From NCBI RefSeq assembly GCF_000313935.1, contig NZ_AMSS01000046.1, positions 1 through 53,623 of the forward strand: a stretch of 53,623 nt of DNA. Direction: 5' to 3'. The stretch's first letter is position 1; the number at the start of each line of letters is the position of its first letter. This document shows, one piece after another, positions 15,685 to 23,523 of this stretch. The stretch comes from Acinetobacter sp. WC-141 (GTDB lineage Bacteria > Pseudomonadota > Gammaproteobacteria > Pseudomonadales > Moraxellaceae). The position numbers and the translations under genes are program-made. The notes beneath the pieces are model-generated. The model did no database searches, was not told the origin of the DNA, and worked only from the letters and a program-made list of their open reading frames with translations.

Positions 15685-15727
15685 AAAAAAACCTTGCATC
15701 TATTATTCGTAGAGCAAGGATTTTTTG
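15685..15727 (-). terminator. Terminator after zapA
   Basis: CCTTGC and GCAAGG arms with a 16-base loop and long T runs on both sides. On the minus strand it stops the zapA transcript before the 6S promoter, so 6S RNA relies mainly on its own promoter. Confidence 0.75.
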
Positions 15728-15740
15728 TATGGATAATTTA

Positions 15741-16025
15741 TTAAACAATTTGTTCAACATCATCCAATATCGTTTGCAATAAACGTTCGCAGTGAGTGTA
15801 TTCTTGCAAAGACTTATTCAGGCTCAATACTTCTTGAGTTAACTGTAGAGCAACCATAATGACCAGTTTATTGTGTTCAACACGTGGAGCACTACGACGC
15901 ATCTCATTAAATTTCTCATTGAGAAGTTCTGCTGCACGTTCAAGTTCATCTTTTTTATCAAAAGTAGTCGCGAGTCTAAAGGTCTGCTCAATCAGCCTAA
16001 GCTCTACCATGACTTGTTCACTCAT
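15741..16025 (-). CDS. zapA: Cell division protein ZapA
   Basis: A 94-residue ZapA, the small cytoplasmic protein that bundles FtsZ filaments at the division site. Family features are the N-terminal beta segment with RLIEQTFRLATTFDKKDELERAAELLNEKF, where the first helix begins, and the C-terminal coiled coil (VALQLTQEVLSLNKSLQEY). Length agrees with the family. The gene overlaps the upstream coiled-coil gene by four bases, so the two are translated together; the upstream product is probably its partner. Confidence 0.9.
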   Translation of the reverse strand: MSEQVMVELRLIEQTFRLATTFDKKDELERAAELLNEKFNEMRRSAPRVEHNKLVIMVALQLTQEVLSLNKSLQEYTHCERLLQTILDDVEQIV

Positions 16026-16582
16026 GATTGGGTCTCCTCACCAGTTTCAGCATTAGGATGGGCAAGCTGCTGAATTTCTTGGGCATGCTGATCTTGGGCA
16101 GTACCTAAAATTCCTAAGCGTTGAATAATGGCTTCAACTTTCGATTTAGCAAGCTCATTTTTTTGTAACAAACGATCACGATCTTGTTGTAAATCATGTA
16201 ACTCTTGCTGGGTTTGACGCTGATGAGCTTGTAACTTTTCTTTTGCAACACGTAATTCATTACGTTCGGCAAGAATTTCTTGAAAACGATTTTTTAAATC
16301 AGTCGTACTTTTTTCTAATCGGCTATAACGTTCGGCAAGTGTGTTAGCATCCTGATTCAACTGTTGAAATTGACCTTTTAACTGAGATAGCTGCTCAGTT
16401 ACTGACTCAATTTCCTCTTGTTTTTTAGTGATAATACTATTTTTTTGCACAACTTGTGCGTGATGCTCTGTTTCAGCCAGTTCTTTAGCTTCTGAGAGTG
16501 CCGCATGTTCACTCTCTAAATGATGTAAGCGTGTTTTTAATACGCTAATATGCGCTTGTAGCCGCTGTAATTGTTCTAACAT
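16022..16582 (-). CDS. ZapB/TIGR02449-like coiled-coil division protein
   Basis: A 186-residue protein that is almost entirely coiled coil (LEQLQRLQAHISVLKTRLHH through QQELHDLQQDRDRLLQKN). The end, NELAKSKVEAIIQRLGILG, matches the signature of the small TIGR02449 proteins encoded between ygfB and zapA in gamma-proteobacteria. Those are usually near 65-70 residues, so this version has a greatly extended rod. It probably links ZapA and FtsZ to other divisome or chromosome partners, as ZapB does. The ATG at 16582 lacks a clear ribosome site; an in-frame TTG at 16624 would add 14 mainly hydrophobic residues and cannot be excluded. Confidence 0.7.
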   Translation of the reverse strand: MLEQLQRLQAHISVLKTRLHHLESEHAALSEAKELAETEHHAQVVQKNSIITKKQEEIESVTEQLSQLKGQFQQLNQDANTLAERYSRLEKSTTDLKNRFQEILAERNELRVAKEKLQAHQRQTQQELHDLQQDRDRLLQKNELAKSKVEAIIQRLGILGTAQDQHAQEIQQLAHPNAETGEETQS

Positions 16583-16646
16583 AACGAGGTCGCACAGAAT
16601 TGCAATCAAAGGTAATATATACAAAGTATAGAGATTGGATAAACGA

Positions 16647-17276
16647 ATGCAAGACGATATTTCAGGCTGGACAGATTGGAACGCTCATTTTGAAGGAATT
16701 GATGAAATTTCAAGCCCTAGTGAGTTACATGGTCTATTAACAGGTATTGTTTGTGTGACAGAAGCGCCAACGCGTGAAGAATGGTCACAAATCTTAACAA
16801 CCCTTAATGTGCCAGAGTTAAGTGAAGACGCTTTAGTACTTTTAACGGATGAAGCAGAAGATGTTGTTCATGCGTTATCTGACGATGAATTAGACTATAT
16901 ACCTATGCTTCCTGACGATGAGCACCCACTTCAAGAGCGTGTACAAGCATTATCAGATTGGTGTGCAGGTGTAGTATTAGGTTTTGGGTTGGCATCAGGT
17001 AATATTCGTGCGGATGAACTTGAGTTGATTGAAAACCTTCAAGATATTGCAGCAGTTGAATTTGAGGACTCTGATAATGATGAAGAAGGTGAAAGCAGTT
17101 ACGAAGAGTTGTATGAATTTGTACGCTTAATCCCTGTAAGTTTGTCTATTGGTAGAAAAAAAATTACTGTAACTGAAAGCTCTTTGTTGAAAAACTTTCA
17201 TGCAAAAAGTAAATCTGCTGCTGTAGATACAGAACAAAATATTGTAGAAATGTTTACACCACATCGCCCAAGCTAA
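16647..17276 (+). CDS. ygfB: YgfB family protein (UPF0149)
   Basis: A 209-residue acidic protein of the YecA/YgfB family. It is recognised from SPSELHGLLTGIVC near the N-terminus, the middle segment LSDWCAGVVLGFGLASG and the YEELYEFVRLIP end, all typical of UPF0149. In Pseudomonas aeruginosa YgfB affects AmpR/AlpA-dependent expression and beta-lactam tolerance; the molecular role here is inferred at best. It is divergent from the zapB-like/zapA unit, as in many gamma-proteobacteria. The ATG at 16647 is used; an in-frame TTG 12 bases upstream is less likely. About 40 extra C-terminal residues follow the usual domain end. Confidence 0.85.
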   Translation: MQDDISGWTDWNAHFEGIDEISSPSELHGLLTGIVCVTEAPTREEWSQILTTLNVPELSEDALVLLTDEAEDVVHALSDDELDYIPMLPDDEHPLQERVQALSDWCAGVVLGFGLASGNIRADELELIENLQDIAAVEFEDSDNDEEGESSYEELYEFVRLIPVSLSIGRKKITVTESSLLKNFHAKSKSAAVDTEQNIVEMFTPHRPS

Positions 17277-17289
17277 TTGAGGCGATGTG
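17260..17289 (+). terminator. Hairpin at the end of ygfB
   Basis: Nine-base perfect stem CACATCGCC/GGCGATGTG overlapping the stop codon, followed by a T-rich but interrupted stretch. It probably ends ygfB transcripts or protects their 3' end. Confidence 0.5.
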
Positions 17290-17343
17290 TTATTGGTTGT
17301 ATTTTATTTTTTGTCTTTAAAATTCTAAATCAAGTAGATCATT

Positions 17344-18663
17344 ATGAAATTGCCTCAAGCTGATTTTCGACATCGTAGAGACCGTCTGGCAGAAAAAATG
17401 GGTCCAAACAGCATTGCAATTATTGCAACGCGTGAGGAAATGTACCGTAATCGTGATGCGGATTATAAATTCCGTGCCGATAGTAGTTTTTTCTATTTGA
17501 CGGGCTTTGCTGAGCCTGAGGCAGTTGCTGTCATTGAAACCTTCGAGGACGATGACTATAGCTATAGTCTTTTTTGCCGTGAACGCAATCGTGAGATGGA
17601 AATCTGGAATGGTTTTCGTGCCGGAATTGATGGTGCAATTGAAGACTACGATGCTGATGAAGCATACGTAATTGATTTACTTGATGAAGAAATTGTTGAA
17701 AAATTATTAAATAAAGAGCGTCTTTATTATCGGATTGGGCACAATGCTGCATTTGATGCACGGGTTAGCCAGTGGATTAAAAAAGCAGATGCCGAGCACC
17801 GACATGAAAGTGCTCCAGCTCAATTGCTACAGCTCGACCGTATCGTTGATGAAATGCGTTTAGTTAAGTCACCACAAGAACTTGAACTGATGCAAATTGC
17901 TGCAAACATTAGTGCCGAAGCGCATACGCGTGCCATGCAAACGGTACACCCAGAGATGATGGAATATGCTCTTGAAGCTGAACTCAATTATATTTTTGGG
18001 AAAAATGGCTGTGTTCCGTCTTATAACAGTATTGTAGGCGGTGGTGCGAATGCTTGTGTTTTACATTATGTTGAAAATAACAAGCCACTCAAAGATGGTG
18101 ATTTAGTCTTAATTGATGCTGCATGTGAATATGAATTCTATGCTTCGGATATTACCCGTACTTTTCCGGTCAATGGTAAATTTAGTGCTGAGCAAAAAGC
18201 ATTATATGAAGTTGTATTGGCTGCTCAATATGCAGCGATTGATGCAGTTCGTATTGGTAATTCTTACCGTGAACCTCATGAAGTTGCAGTCAAAATTTTG
18301 ACTGAAGGTTTAGTCAATTTAGGTTTGCTCAAAGGGGATGTGAATGAACTCATCAAAACCGAAGCATACCGTCAGTTTTATATGCATGGCACAGGTCATT
18401 GGCTAGGCATGGATGTACACGATGTCGGGTCTTACAAAAAAGGTGAAGACTGGCGTCAATACGAAGAGGGTATGGTCATTACAGTTGAACCTGGTTTATA
18501 TATCGCACCAGATGATGAAACTGTAGATGAAAAATGGCGTGGTATTGGTATTCGTATTGAAGATGATGTGGTCGCAACATCGAAAGGTCCAAGAGTCTTA
18601 ACTGCTAATGTGGTTAAAGATATTGCAGATATTGAACATTTAATGGCGCAAGCTAAAGCATAA
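17344..18663 (+). CDS. pepP: Xaa-Pro aminopeptidase PepP
   Basis: A 439-residue cytoplasmic M24 metallopeptidase that removes the N-terminal residue when the second one is proline. An aminopeptidase P N-domain (about 1-175, with RHRRDRLAEKMGPNS) is followed by the pita-bread catalytic domain. Metal ligands are visible at Asp258 (LIDAACEY), Asp269 (ASDITRTF), His352 (HGTGHWLGMDVHD), Glu382 (VEPGLY) and Glu406 (IRIEDDV). Length matches E. coli PepP. It is the first gene of the pepP-ubiH-ubiI-like cluster, with 31 bp to ubiH. This order, following ygfB, is conserved in E. coli. Confidence 0.95.
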   Translation: MKLPQADFRHRRDRLAEKMGPNSIAIIATREEMYRNRDADYKFRADSSFFYLTGFAEPEAVAVIETFEDDDYSYSLFCRERNREMEIWNGFRAGIDGAIEDYDADEAYVIDLLDEEIVEKLLNKERLYYRIGHNAAFDARVSQWIKKADAEHRHESAPAQLLQLDRIVDEMRLVKSPQELELMQIAANISAEAHTRAMQTVHPEMMEYALEAELNYIFGKNGCVPSYNSIVGGGANACVLHYVENNKPLKDGDLVLIDAACEYEFYASDITRTFPVNGKFSAEQKALYEVVLAAQYAAIDAVRIGNSYREPHEVAVKILTEGLVNLGLLKGDVNELIKTEAYRQFYMHGTGHWLGMDVHDVGSYKKGEDWRQYEEGMVITVEPGLYIAPDDETVDEKWRGIGIRIEDDVVATSKGPRVLTANVVKDIADIEHLMAQAKA

Positions 18664-18694
18664 TTAAACGTATTCGCCAAAGGAGCAAAACTCG

Positions 18695-19903
18695 ATGCAA
18701 CAACAAGTGATTATTGTAGGTGGGGGAATGGTGGGTTTGAGCCTTTCACTCATGCTCGCAAAGGCTAATATTGCGGTAAAGCTATTAGAAGCTGTGAAAT
18801 ACCCAAACTATGATGATCAAAATGTTGCCCCTTACCATTCGAGTTTTGATGCGCGTAATACGGCTTTATCGCGTCGTAGCGTACAGATTTATCAGAAGCT
18901 AGGGTTGTGGGATGCATTACAACAACATGCGACACCAATTTTGCAAGTCCACATTACTGAGCAAGGCAGTTTTGGTAAAGCACGTTTAATTGCAGAACAA
19001 GAAAAAGTCGAAAGCTTTGGGCAGGTGATTGAAAATGCTTGGCTTGGACGTGTGCTGTTAACTCAAGTGCGTCAGCAACCTTTGATTGAGCTAATTGATG
19101 GCGTACAAGTTACAGCTTTAACTCAAGATGCCGAACACGTACATATTGAAGCTCGGCGTGGTGAAGAAACTTTAAAGCTTGAGTCAAAATTATTAATTGC
19201 GGCTGATGGTCGTGATTCTTTTTGTCGTCAGGCAATTGGCGTGGGTGTGGATGTTCATGACTATGATCAGGTTGCAATTGTCACTACGGTCCAGACCTCA
19301 AAACCGCATGAACAGGTAGGTTTTGAGCGTTTTAGTGCATTAGGTCCTTTAGCCTTATTGCCTTTACCTGGTGAATATCGCCGCTCAGTGGTATGGCCTG
19401 TGAAAAAAGGCACTGAAAACGAATGGCTGGGCGATGAAAATGACCAGCATTTCTTAACTGCCTTACAACAAACTTACGGTGACCGAGCGGGTAAATTTGA
19501 AAAAACGGGTAAACGTTTTAGTTATCCGCTTTCGCAGGTGCTTGCGCATAAACAAGCTGTTGGACGCGTTATTCTAATGGGTAATGCAGCGCATACCATT
19601 CATCCGGTTGCAGGACAAGGTTTTAATTTATGCCTACGTGATGCAGATGTTTTAGTGCGTTATTTAGTGAACCAATTAACTACTTCTGATGATTTGGGTA
19701 ACCCTGATAATTTACTTGCTTATGAACAAGCCCGTTTATCAGATCAGCAGCGCGTAATTAAGTTCTGTGACACTGTAGTCCGTGGTTTTAGCAACCAAAA
19801 TCCATTATTAAAATTAATTCGTAATACAGGGTTAATTGCATTTGATGTCATTCCGGGGGTAAAACCATTGGTGGCTAACTACGCAATGGGGTTAAAAGCA
19901 TGA
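18695..19903 (+). CDS. ubiH: Ubiquinone hydroxylase UbiH
   Basis: A 402-residue flavoprotein monooxygenase that adds a hydroxyl group to the ubiquinone ring (2-octaprenyl-6-methoxyphenol hydroxylase step). FAD motifs are the N-terminal GGGMVGLSLSLMLA, the middle AADGRDSFCR and the GNAAHTIHPVAGQGFNLCLRD segment near residue 300. AAGGAG lies before the ATG. Its last four bases overlap the next hydroxylase gene. UbiH was preferred over UbiF/UbiI from position after pepP and from the NTALSRRSVQIY segment; the three paralogues are hard to separate by eye. Confidence 0.85.
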   Translation: MQQQVIIVGGGMVGLSLSLMLAKANIAVKLLEAVKYPNYDDQNVAPYHSSFDARNTALSRRSVQIYQKLGLWDALQQHATPILQVHITEQGSFGKARLIAEQEKVESFGQVIENAWLGRVLLTQVRQQPLIELIDGVQVTALTQDAEHVHIEARRGEETLKLESKLLIAADGRDSFCRQAIGVGVDVHDYDQVAIVTTVQTSKPHEQVGFERFSALGPLALLPLPGEYRRSVVWPVKKGTENEWLGDENDQHFLTALQQTYGDRAGKFEKTGKRFSYPLSQVLAHKQAVGRVILMGNAAHTIHPVAGQGFNLCLRDADVLVRYLVNQLTTSDDLGNPDNLLAYEQARLSDQQRVIKFCDTVVRGFSNQNPLLKLIRNTGLIAFDVIPGVKPLVANYAMGLKA

Positions 19904-21132
19904 GTGAAGTGTTGGATGTCGTCATTGTTGGTGGTGGATTGGTTGGTGGTTTAACTGCTTTATTACTTGCGCAAGGTGGCGTACAACCCACAGTGCTTGA
20001 TGCGGCTCCTGTGCTTGATGTTGAGAAAACATTAAGCGTGATGAATCCACGTGTTTTAGCGCTTAGCCAAGCGACCATTCATTTGCTTAAAACGGTAAAT
20101 GTTTGGGATGATCTTGCACGTCAAATGCCTTATACAGGCATGCAGGTCTGGAATCTTAATGGCTATGGTGAAATTAATTTTGGTCAAGAGTATGCACGTC
20201 AGCCTTTAGCTGAGCAAGCATTAGGTTCTATGGTTGAACCAAGTGTACTAAACGTTGCTATTCAGCAAAAAATGTTGCAGCAGCTTACAGATTACCGTAC
20301 TCAAGTACGGGTTACGCGTATTGAGCAGGGTGTTGGATGTTGGCATATTCAATTGGCAGATGGCACTACGCTCAAAACTAAACTGCTTATTGGTGCAGAT
20401 GGTGCAAATTCATTTGTACGTGAACAGGCTTTTATTGACCTTGATGTACTCGATTACAAACAAGCAGCCATCAGCTGTGCAATTAGAACAGCAAAGCCCC
20501 ATCATTATGTTGCTCGTCAAATTTTCTTACCTACAGGACCTTTGGCATATTTACCTATGGCAAGTCTTGACGAAACTGAAAACGGATACTGGCAATCCAT
20601 TGTCTGGACACTACCAGATGATTATGCCGATGAATATTCAGCTTTAAATGATACCGCTTTTATGCAGCTTTTAACTCAAGAAAGCCAACACATGTTGGGT
20701 GAGGTTTTAGAGGTTCGTTCAAGAGCACAATTTCCCCTCAAAGCTCGCGCTGCAAAACAATATGTGAAAGCAGGCTTAGCTTTGATTGGTGATGCAGCAC
20801 ATGTGATTCACCCACTTGCTGGTCAAGGGGTAAATATTGGCTGTCTTGATGCGGCAGTGCTCTGTGATGTGTTACTTCACGATTTAAACCGTGGTGTATG
20901 GGCGCATGAGCAAACTTTAATGCGTTATGAGCATCGCCGTAAAGGTCAGAATGATGCAATGATGCATAGCATGTCGGCAATTGGTTGGCTTGAAAGTAGT
21001 GAATTATTTCCCGTAGTTTGGGCTCGTAATATGGGGCTTAAACAAGTTGAGCAGACTCCGGCTTTAAAAGAACGTTTTATGCAACAGGCAAATGGTTTAG
21101 GGGCTTTACAAAGTACCCGCTATTGGCATTAA
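19900..21132 (+). CDS. UbiH/UbiF/VisC-family hydroxylase
   Basis: A second FAD-dependent ubiquinone-ring hydroxylase, 410 residues, starting by ATGA overlap with ubiH. Motifs are GGGLVGGLTALLLAQGG, the IGADGANSFVR middle motif and GDAAHVIHPLAGQGVNIGCLDA. In E. coli the gene after ubiH is ubiI (visC), which performs C5 hydroxylation, and this position supports the same role. UbiF or a broad-range enzyme of the same family is possible. A terminator follows 20 bp after the stop. Confidence 0.8.
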   Translation: MSEVLDVVIVGGGLVGGLTALLLAQGGVQPTVLDAAPVLDVEKTLSVMNPRVLALSQATIHLLKTVNVWDDLARQMPYTGMQVWNLNGYGEINFGQEYARQPLAEQALGSMVEPSVLNVAIQQKMLQQLTDYRTQVRVTRIEQGVGCWHIQLADGTTLKTKLLIGADGANSFVREQAFIDLDVLDYKQAAISCAIRTAKPHHYVARQIFLPTGPLAYLPMASLDETENGYWQSIVWTLPDDYADEYSALNDTAFMQLLTQESQHMLGEVLEVRSRAQFPLKARAAKQYVKAGLALIGDAAHVIHPLAGQGVNIGCLDAAVLCDVLLHDLNRGVWAHEQTLMRYEHRRKGQNDAMMHSMSAIGWLESSELFPVVWARNMGLKQVEQTPALKERFMQQANGLGALQSTRYWH

Positions 21133-21152
21133 AATATTTACGGGATCTATAC

Positions 21153-21188
21153 TCTACTGAGCGAATTAAATACCAGTAGATATTTTTT
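21153..21188 (+). terminator. Terminator after the ubi genes
   Basis: Seven-base stem TCTACTG/CAGTAGA with a 14-base loop, followed by TATTTTTT. Confidence 0.65.
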
Positions 21189-21210
21189 GAACAATCATTT
21201 ATATATCATT

Positions 21211-21250
21211 ACCAATTTGGTCATAAAAGATACGGAATTGACCAATTTGG
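21211..21250 (+). promoter_or_regulatory. Paired ACCAATTTGG boxes upstream of sutA
   Basis: The ten-base sequence ACCAATTTGG, itself a near palindrome (CCAA/TTGG), occurs at 21211-21220 and 21241-21250, exactly 30 bp or three helical turns apart. It lies about 90 bp before sutA and looks like a tandem binding site on one DNA face. No known regulator is assigned. Confidence 0.45.
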
Positions 21251-21339
21251 CTCTTTGCTAAACGTAAAGAGATTGCTAAATTTCTGAGGTCTTGGGACCA
21301 TAGCGATGATGCAATAAAAATCATTGTGGGGAGTGTGAA

Positions 21340-21591
21340 ATGTCAGATATCAATGATTATGAAGATGCAGAAGATTCTGCTGTAGATGAAGATGAAGCGA
21401 AAGCAGCCGAAAGCGGTGCAGCTGATGAAGAAGTAGGCAGTATGAGTGATACTGACCTTGCTGAGGCAGAAACACTAACTGTAACGGCTAAACAGAAACA
21501 GCGCCAAGCGCTGGAAGATGAAATCGCCGCATTTTTAGCTCGAGGTGGGAGAATTACCGAAGTTCCCCCTGATGAACATAGCGACCATTAA
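21340..21591 (+). CDS. sutA: SutA-like RNA polymerase-binding regulator
   Basis: An 83-residue, very acidic protein. Its N-terminal half is Asp/Glu/Ala-rich and probably disordered. The end, KQKQRQALEDEIAAFLARGGRITEVPPD, matches the conserved helix and ARGG motif of Pseudomonas SutA. In P. aeruginosa SutA binds RNA polymerase and promotes transcription of maintenance genes during slow growth; the same role is inferred here. GGGGAG before the ATG gives a good ribosome site. It is a single-gene unit between two terminators. Confidence 0.75.
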   Translation: MSDINDYEDAEDSAVDEDEAKAAESGAADEEVGSMSDTDLAEAETLTVTAKQKQRQALEDEIAAFLARGGRITEVPPDEHSDH

Positions 21592-21594
21592 TCT

Positions 21595-21627
21595 TAAAAA
21601 AAGCATCACATGAGTGGTGCTTTTTTA
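21595..21627. terminator. Bidirectional terminator between sutA and cadR
   Basis: AAAAAGCATCAC-ATGA-GTGGTGCTTTTTT, a stem with one G-T pair and T runs on both strands, between two convergent genes. Confidence 0.85.
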
Positions 21628-21649
21628 TTTGTATGAATTTAAAATATGT

Positions 21650-22051
21650 TTAAGGAGAGCTTTGCAGTTCTTTTAAAATCCCACATTCATCCACTGTTCG
21701 ATTAGTAGAGCAGTGTTGTTTTAAATCAATTAAAGATTCTTTTAAAAGCAATAATCGTTCAATTTTTTCTGATACTTCATTTAAGTATTTGTCTACTAAA
21801 TTATCAATTTTTGTACATGCCTGTTTGGGCTGAGCTTTCATTTCTTTTAACGTTTTAATATCACTGAGTGAAATATCTAATTCTCGGCAATGCTTAATAA
21901 ATAATAGGTCGTTGAGTGTTTGCTCGGTGTAAACACGATAATTATTTTCTGAACGTTGGATACGATCAAGTACACCTACTTTTTCATAATAACGGATCGT
22001 ATCAATTGGAACATCCGCTTTTTTTGATAATTGACCAATAGAAAGACTCAT
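21650..22051 (-). CDS. cadR: CadR/PbrR-type MerR metal regulator
   Basis: A 133-residue MerR-family activator. The N-terminal winged helix (SIGQLSKKADVPIDTIRYYEKVGVL) is followed by a long dimerisation helix and a metal loop with cysteines in KQACTKIDNL, KQHCSTN and VDECGIL. This is the three-cysteine pattern of Cd(II)/Pb(II)-responsive members; the histidine-rich tail of Pseudomonas CadR is absent. It is divergent from a cation-efflux gene. The shared promoter has the 19 bp spacer typical of MerR control, so it should repress without metal and activate with metal. Cd, Pb or Zn response cannot be separated by sequence. Confidence 0.85.
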   Translation of the reverse strand: MSLSIGQLSKKADVPIDTIRYYEKVGVLDRIQRSENNYRVYTEQTLNDLLFIKHCRELDISLSDIKTLKEMKAQPKQACTKIDNLVDKYLNEVSEKIERLLLLKESLIDLKQHCSTNRTVDECGILKELQSSP

Positions 22052-22056
22052 AAGGC

Positions 22057-22087
22057 TTGACTCTGGAGCTACTCAAGGGTTTTTAAT
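22057..22087 (+). promoter_or_regulatory. MerR-type metal-responsive promoter
   Basis: TTGACT, a 19 bp spacer and TTTAAT, with a near-palindrome ACTCTGGAG-CTA-CTCAAGGGT (22060-22080) filling the spacer. The overlong spacer is the hallmark of MerR-family activation by DNA untwisting. It drives the efflux gene and lies 5 bp upstream of the divergent cadR start. Confidence 0.8.
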
Positions 22088-22116
22088 CACTATAAAAGAG
22101 TTTTAGAGGAAATAAA

Positions 22117-22758
22117 ATGGCTGGATGTGGTTGCGCTTCAACATGTTCTCCTTCAAAGAAAGTGAGTCCACGGTTTAGAAAAGCGTTATGGATTGCACTG
22201 ATCATTAATGCCTTGATGTTTGTGGTAGAAATCTTGGGTGGTTACAAAGCCCAATCAGTTTCACTCTGGGCAGATGCATTAGATTTTGCCGGAGATGCAG
22301 CAAATTATGCATTATCTTTAGTCGTGCTTTCGATGAGTTTGTATTGGCGTGCAACGGCTGCACTACTTAAAGGAATAACGATGGGGGCTTTCGGTGTTTT
22401 TGTTATTGCAAAAGTGGTCTGGTCATATTTTTATGGAGTTGCACCCGAACCCATGGTGATGGGAGTAATTGGTGTGATGGCTTTAATTGCTAACGTTTCA
22501 GTCGCGCTTATGCTTTATGCATTCCGTGATGGAGATGCCAATATGCGATCTGTTTGGCTGTGTAGCAGAAATGACTCTATTGCCAATATCGCCGTGATTT
22601 TAGCAGCGGTTGGGGTATTTGGAACAGGCAGTGTATTCCCAGATTTATTTGTTGCCTTTGTAATTGCGTACTTAGGTGTGTCTTCTGGCTATGCTGTTAT
22701 AAAACAGTCGCAGCAAGAAAGAAAACAGTCGAAGCTGATGTTGAGTTCTCAAGCATAA
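22117..22758 (+). CDS. CDF-like cation efflux protein with altered metal site
   Basis: A 213-residue inner-membrane protein with about six helices and a cysteine-rich N-terminus (MAGCGCASTCSPSKK). It follows the cation diffusion facilitator pattern, but the two HxxxD metal motifs are changed. The first reads DFAGD (in WADALDFAGDAAN) and the second CSRND (in WLCSRNDSIANIAV). The C-terminal cytoplasmic metal domain is missing, making it shorter than ZitB/CzcD. Control by the divergent cadR predicts efflux of Cd, Pb or a similar soft metal, and an Asp/Cys site fits such a change. Substrate is inferred. A terminator shared with the LysE gene follows. Confidence 0.75.
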   Translation: MAGCGCASTCSPSKKVSPRFRKALWIALIINALMFVVEILGGYKAQSVSLWADALDFAGDAANYALSLVVLSMSLYWRATAALLKGITMGAFGVFVIAKVVWSYFYGVAPEPMVMGVIGVMALIANVSVALMLYAFRDGDANMRSVWLCSRNDSIANIAVILAAVGVFGTGSVFPDLFVAFVIAYLGVSSGYAVIKQSQQERKQSKLMLSSQA

Positions 22759-22770
22759 TTTTGAGCGCAT

Positions 22771-22800
22771 AAAAAGTACCATTCAAACATGGTACTTTTT
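22771..22800. terminator. Bidirectional terminator, efflux gene and LysE gene
   Basis: Perfect 12-base stem AAAAAGTACCAT/ATGGTACTTTTT with a six-base loop between convergent genes. Confidence 0.92.
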
Positions 22801-22815
22801 GCTGCTTTAAATGAA

Positions 22816-23418
22816 CTAGAGGAGTAGTGATATTGCGATACTCCACATAACACAACCAATAATGAAATCTAAAATTTTCCAAGCTTTAGGATTGGTAAAT
22901 AATGGTTTTAATAATCTTGCACCATAGCCCAGACTAAAAAAGAAAATCCAAGAGGCAACAATACTGCCCAAAGCAAAACTAATTTTGTCTTCTAACTGAG
23001 TTGCGACTGAACCAATCAGAACAATGGTATCTAAATAGACATGTGGATTAAGCCATGTAAAGGCAAGACAGGTCACTAGTGCTTGGGTTAAAGTCTGTTT
23101 TTGATTACTATCAAGCTCCATACTCTGGGTAGCTTTAAAAGCAGCGTAGAATGCTTTCGCACCATAGACCAATAAAAATGTTGCCCCTAAATATTTAGCC
23201 ACAGTAATTAAGATCGGGGAAGCTGTCATAATTTCGGCAAAACCTAATACACCAAAAGCGATTAGAATCGAGTCAGATAATGCGCAGATTAAACATAACC
23301 AAAATACATATTGCTGTTTAAGGCCTTGTTTTAGAACAAACGCATTTTGAGCACCAATTGCTACAATAAGGCCGCTACCAATACCGAAACCTTTAAAAAA
23401 TATACTAAGAGAGAACAT
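22816..23418 (-). CDS. argO: LysE/ArgO-family amino acid exporter
   Basis: A 200-residue inner-membrane protein with about six helices. The LysE-family signature is clear: GSGLIVAIGAQNAFVLKQGL at residues 14-33 and TWLNPHVYLDT near residue 120. It exports basic amino acids (arginine in E. coli ArgO, lysine in LysE). It is divergent from a LysR-type gene that resembles ArgP/LysG, the known regulator pairing. The gene symbol follows E. coli usage; lysine specificity is equally possible. Confidence 0.82.
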   Translation of the reverse strand: MFSLSIFFKGFGIGSGLIVAIGAQNAFVLKQGLKQQYVFWLCLICALSDSILIAFGVLGFAEIMTASPILITVAKYLGATFLLVYGAKAFYAAFKATQSMELDSNQKQTLTQALVTCLAFTWLNPHVYLDTIVLIGSVATQLEDKISFALGSIVASWIFFFSLGYGARLLKPLFTNPKAWKILDFIIGCVMWSIAISLLL

Positions 23419-23486
23419 AACAATAAGGTGGAAAAATCAGATGTGGGAATTATCTGTCTTTTTATTGAAAAATAAGTAAAATTAAG

Positions 23487-23521
23487 AATATTTAGGTTTG
23501 GCTAAAAAATATTTAGGTTTG
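23487..23521 (+). promoter_or_regulatory. Tandem 14 bp repeats at the LysR gene start
   Basis: AATATTTAGGTTTG occurs at 23487-23500 and again at 23508-23521, one copy every 21 bp (two helical turns). The second copy ends 2 bp before the regulator start codon and includes its TAGG ribosome site. It is a candidate autoregulatory binding site in the argO/argP-type intergenic region. Confidence 0.5.
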
Positions 23522-23523
23522 AT

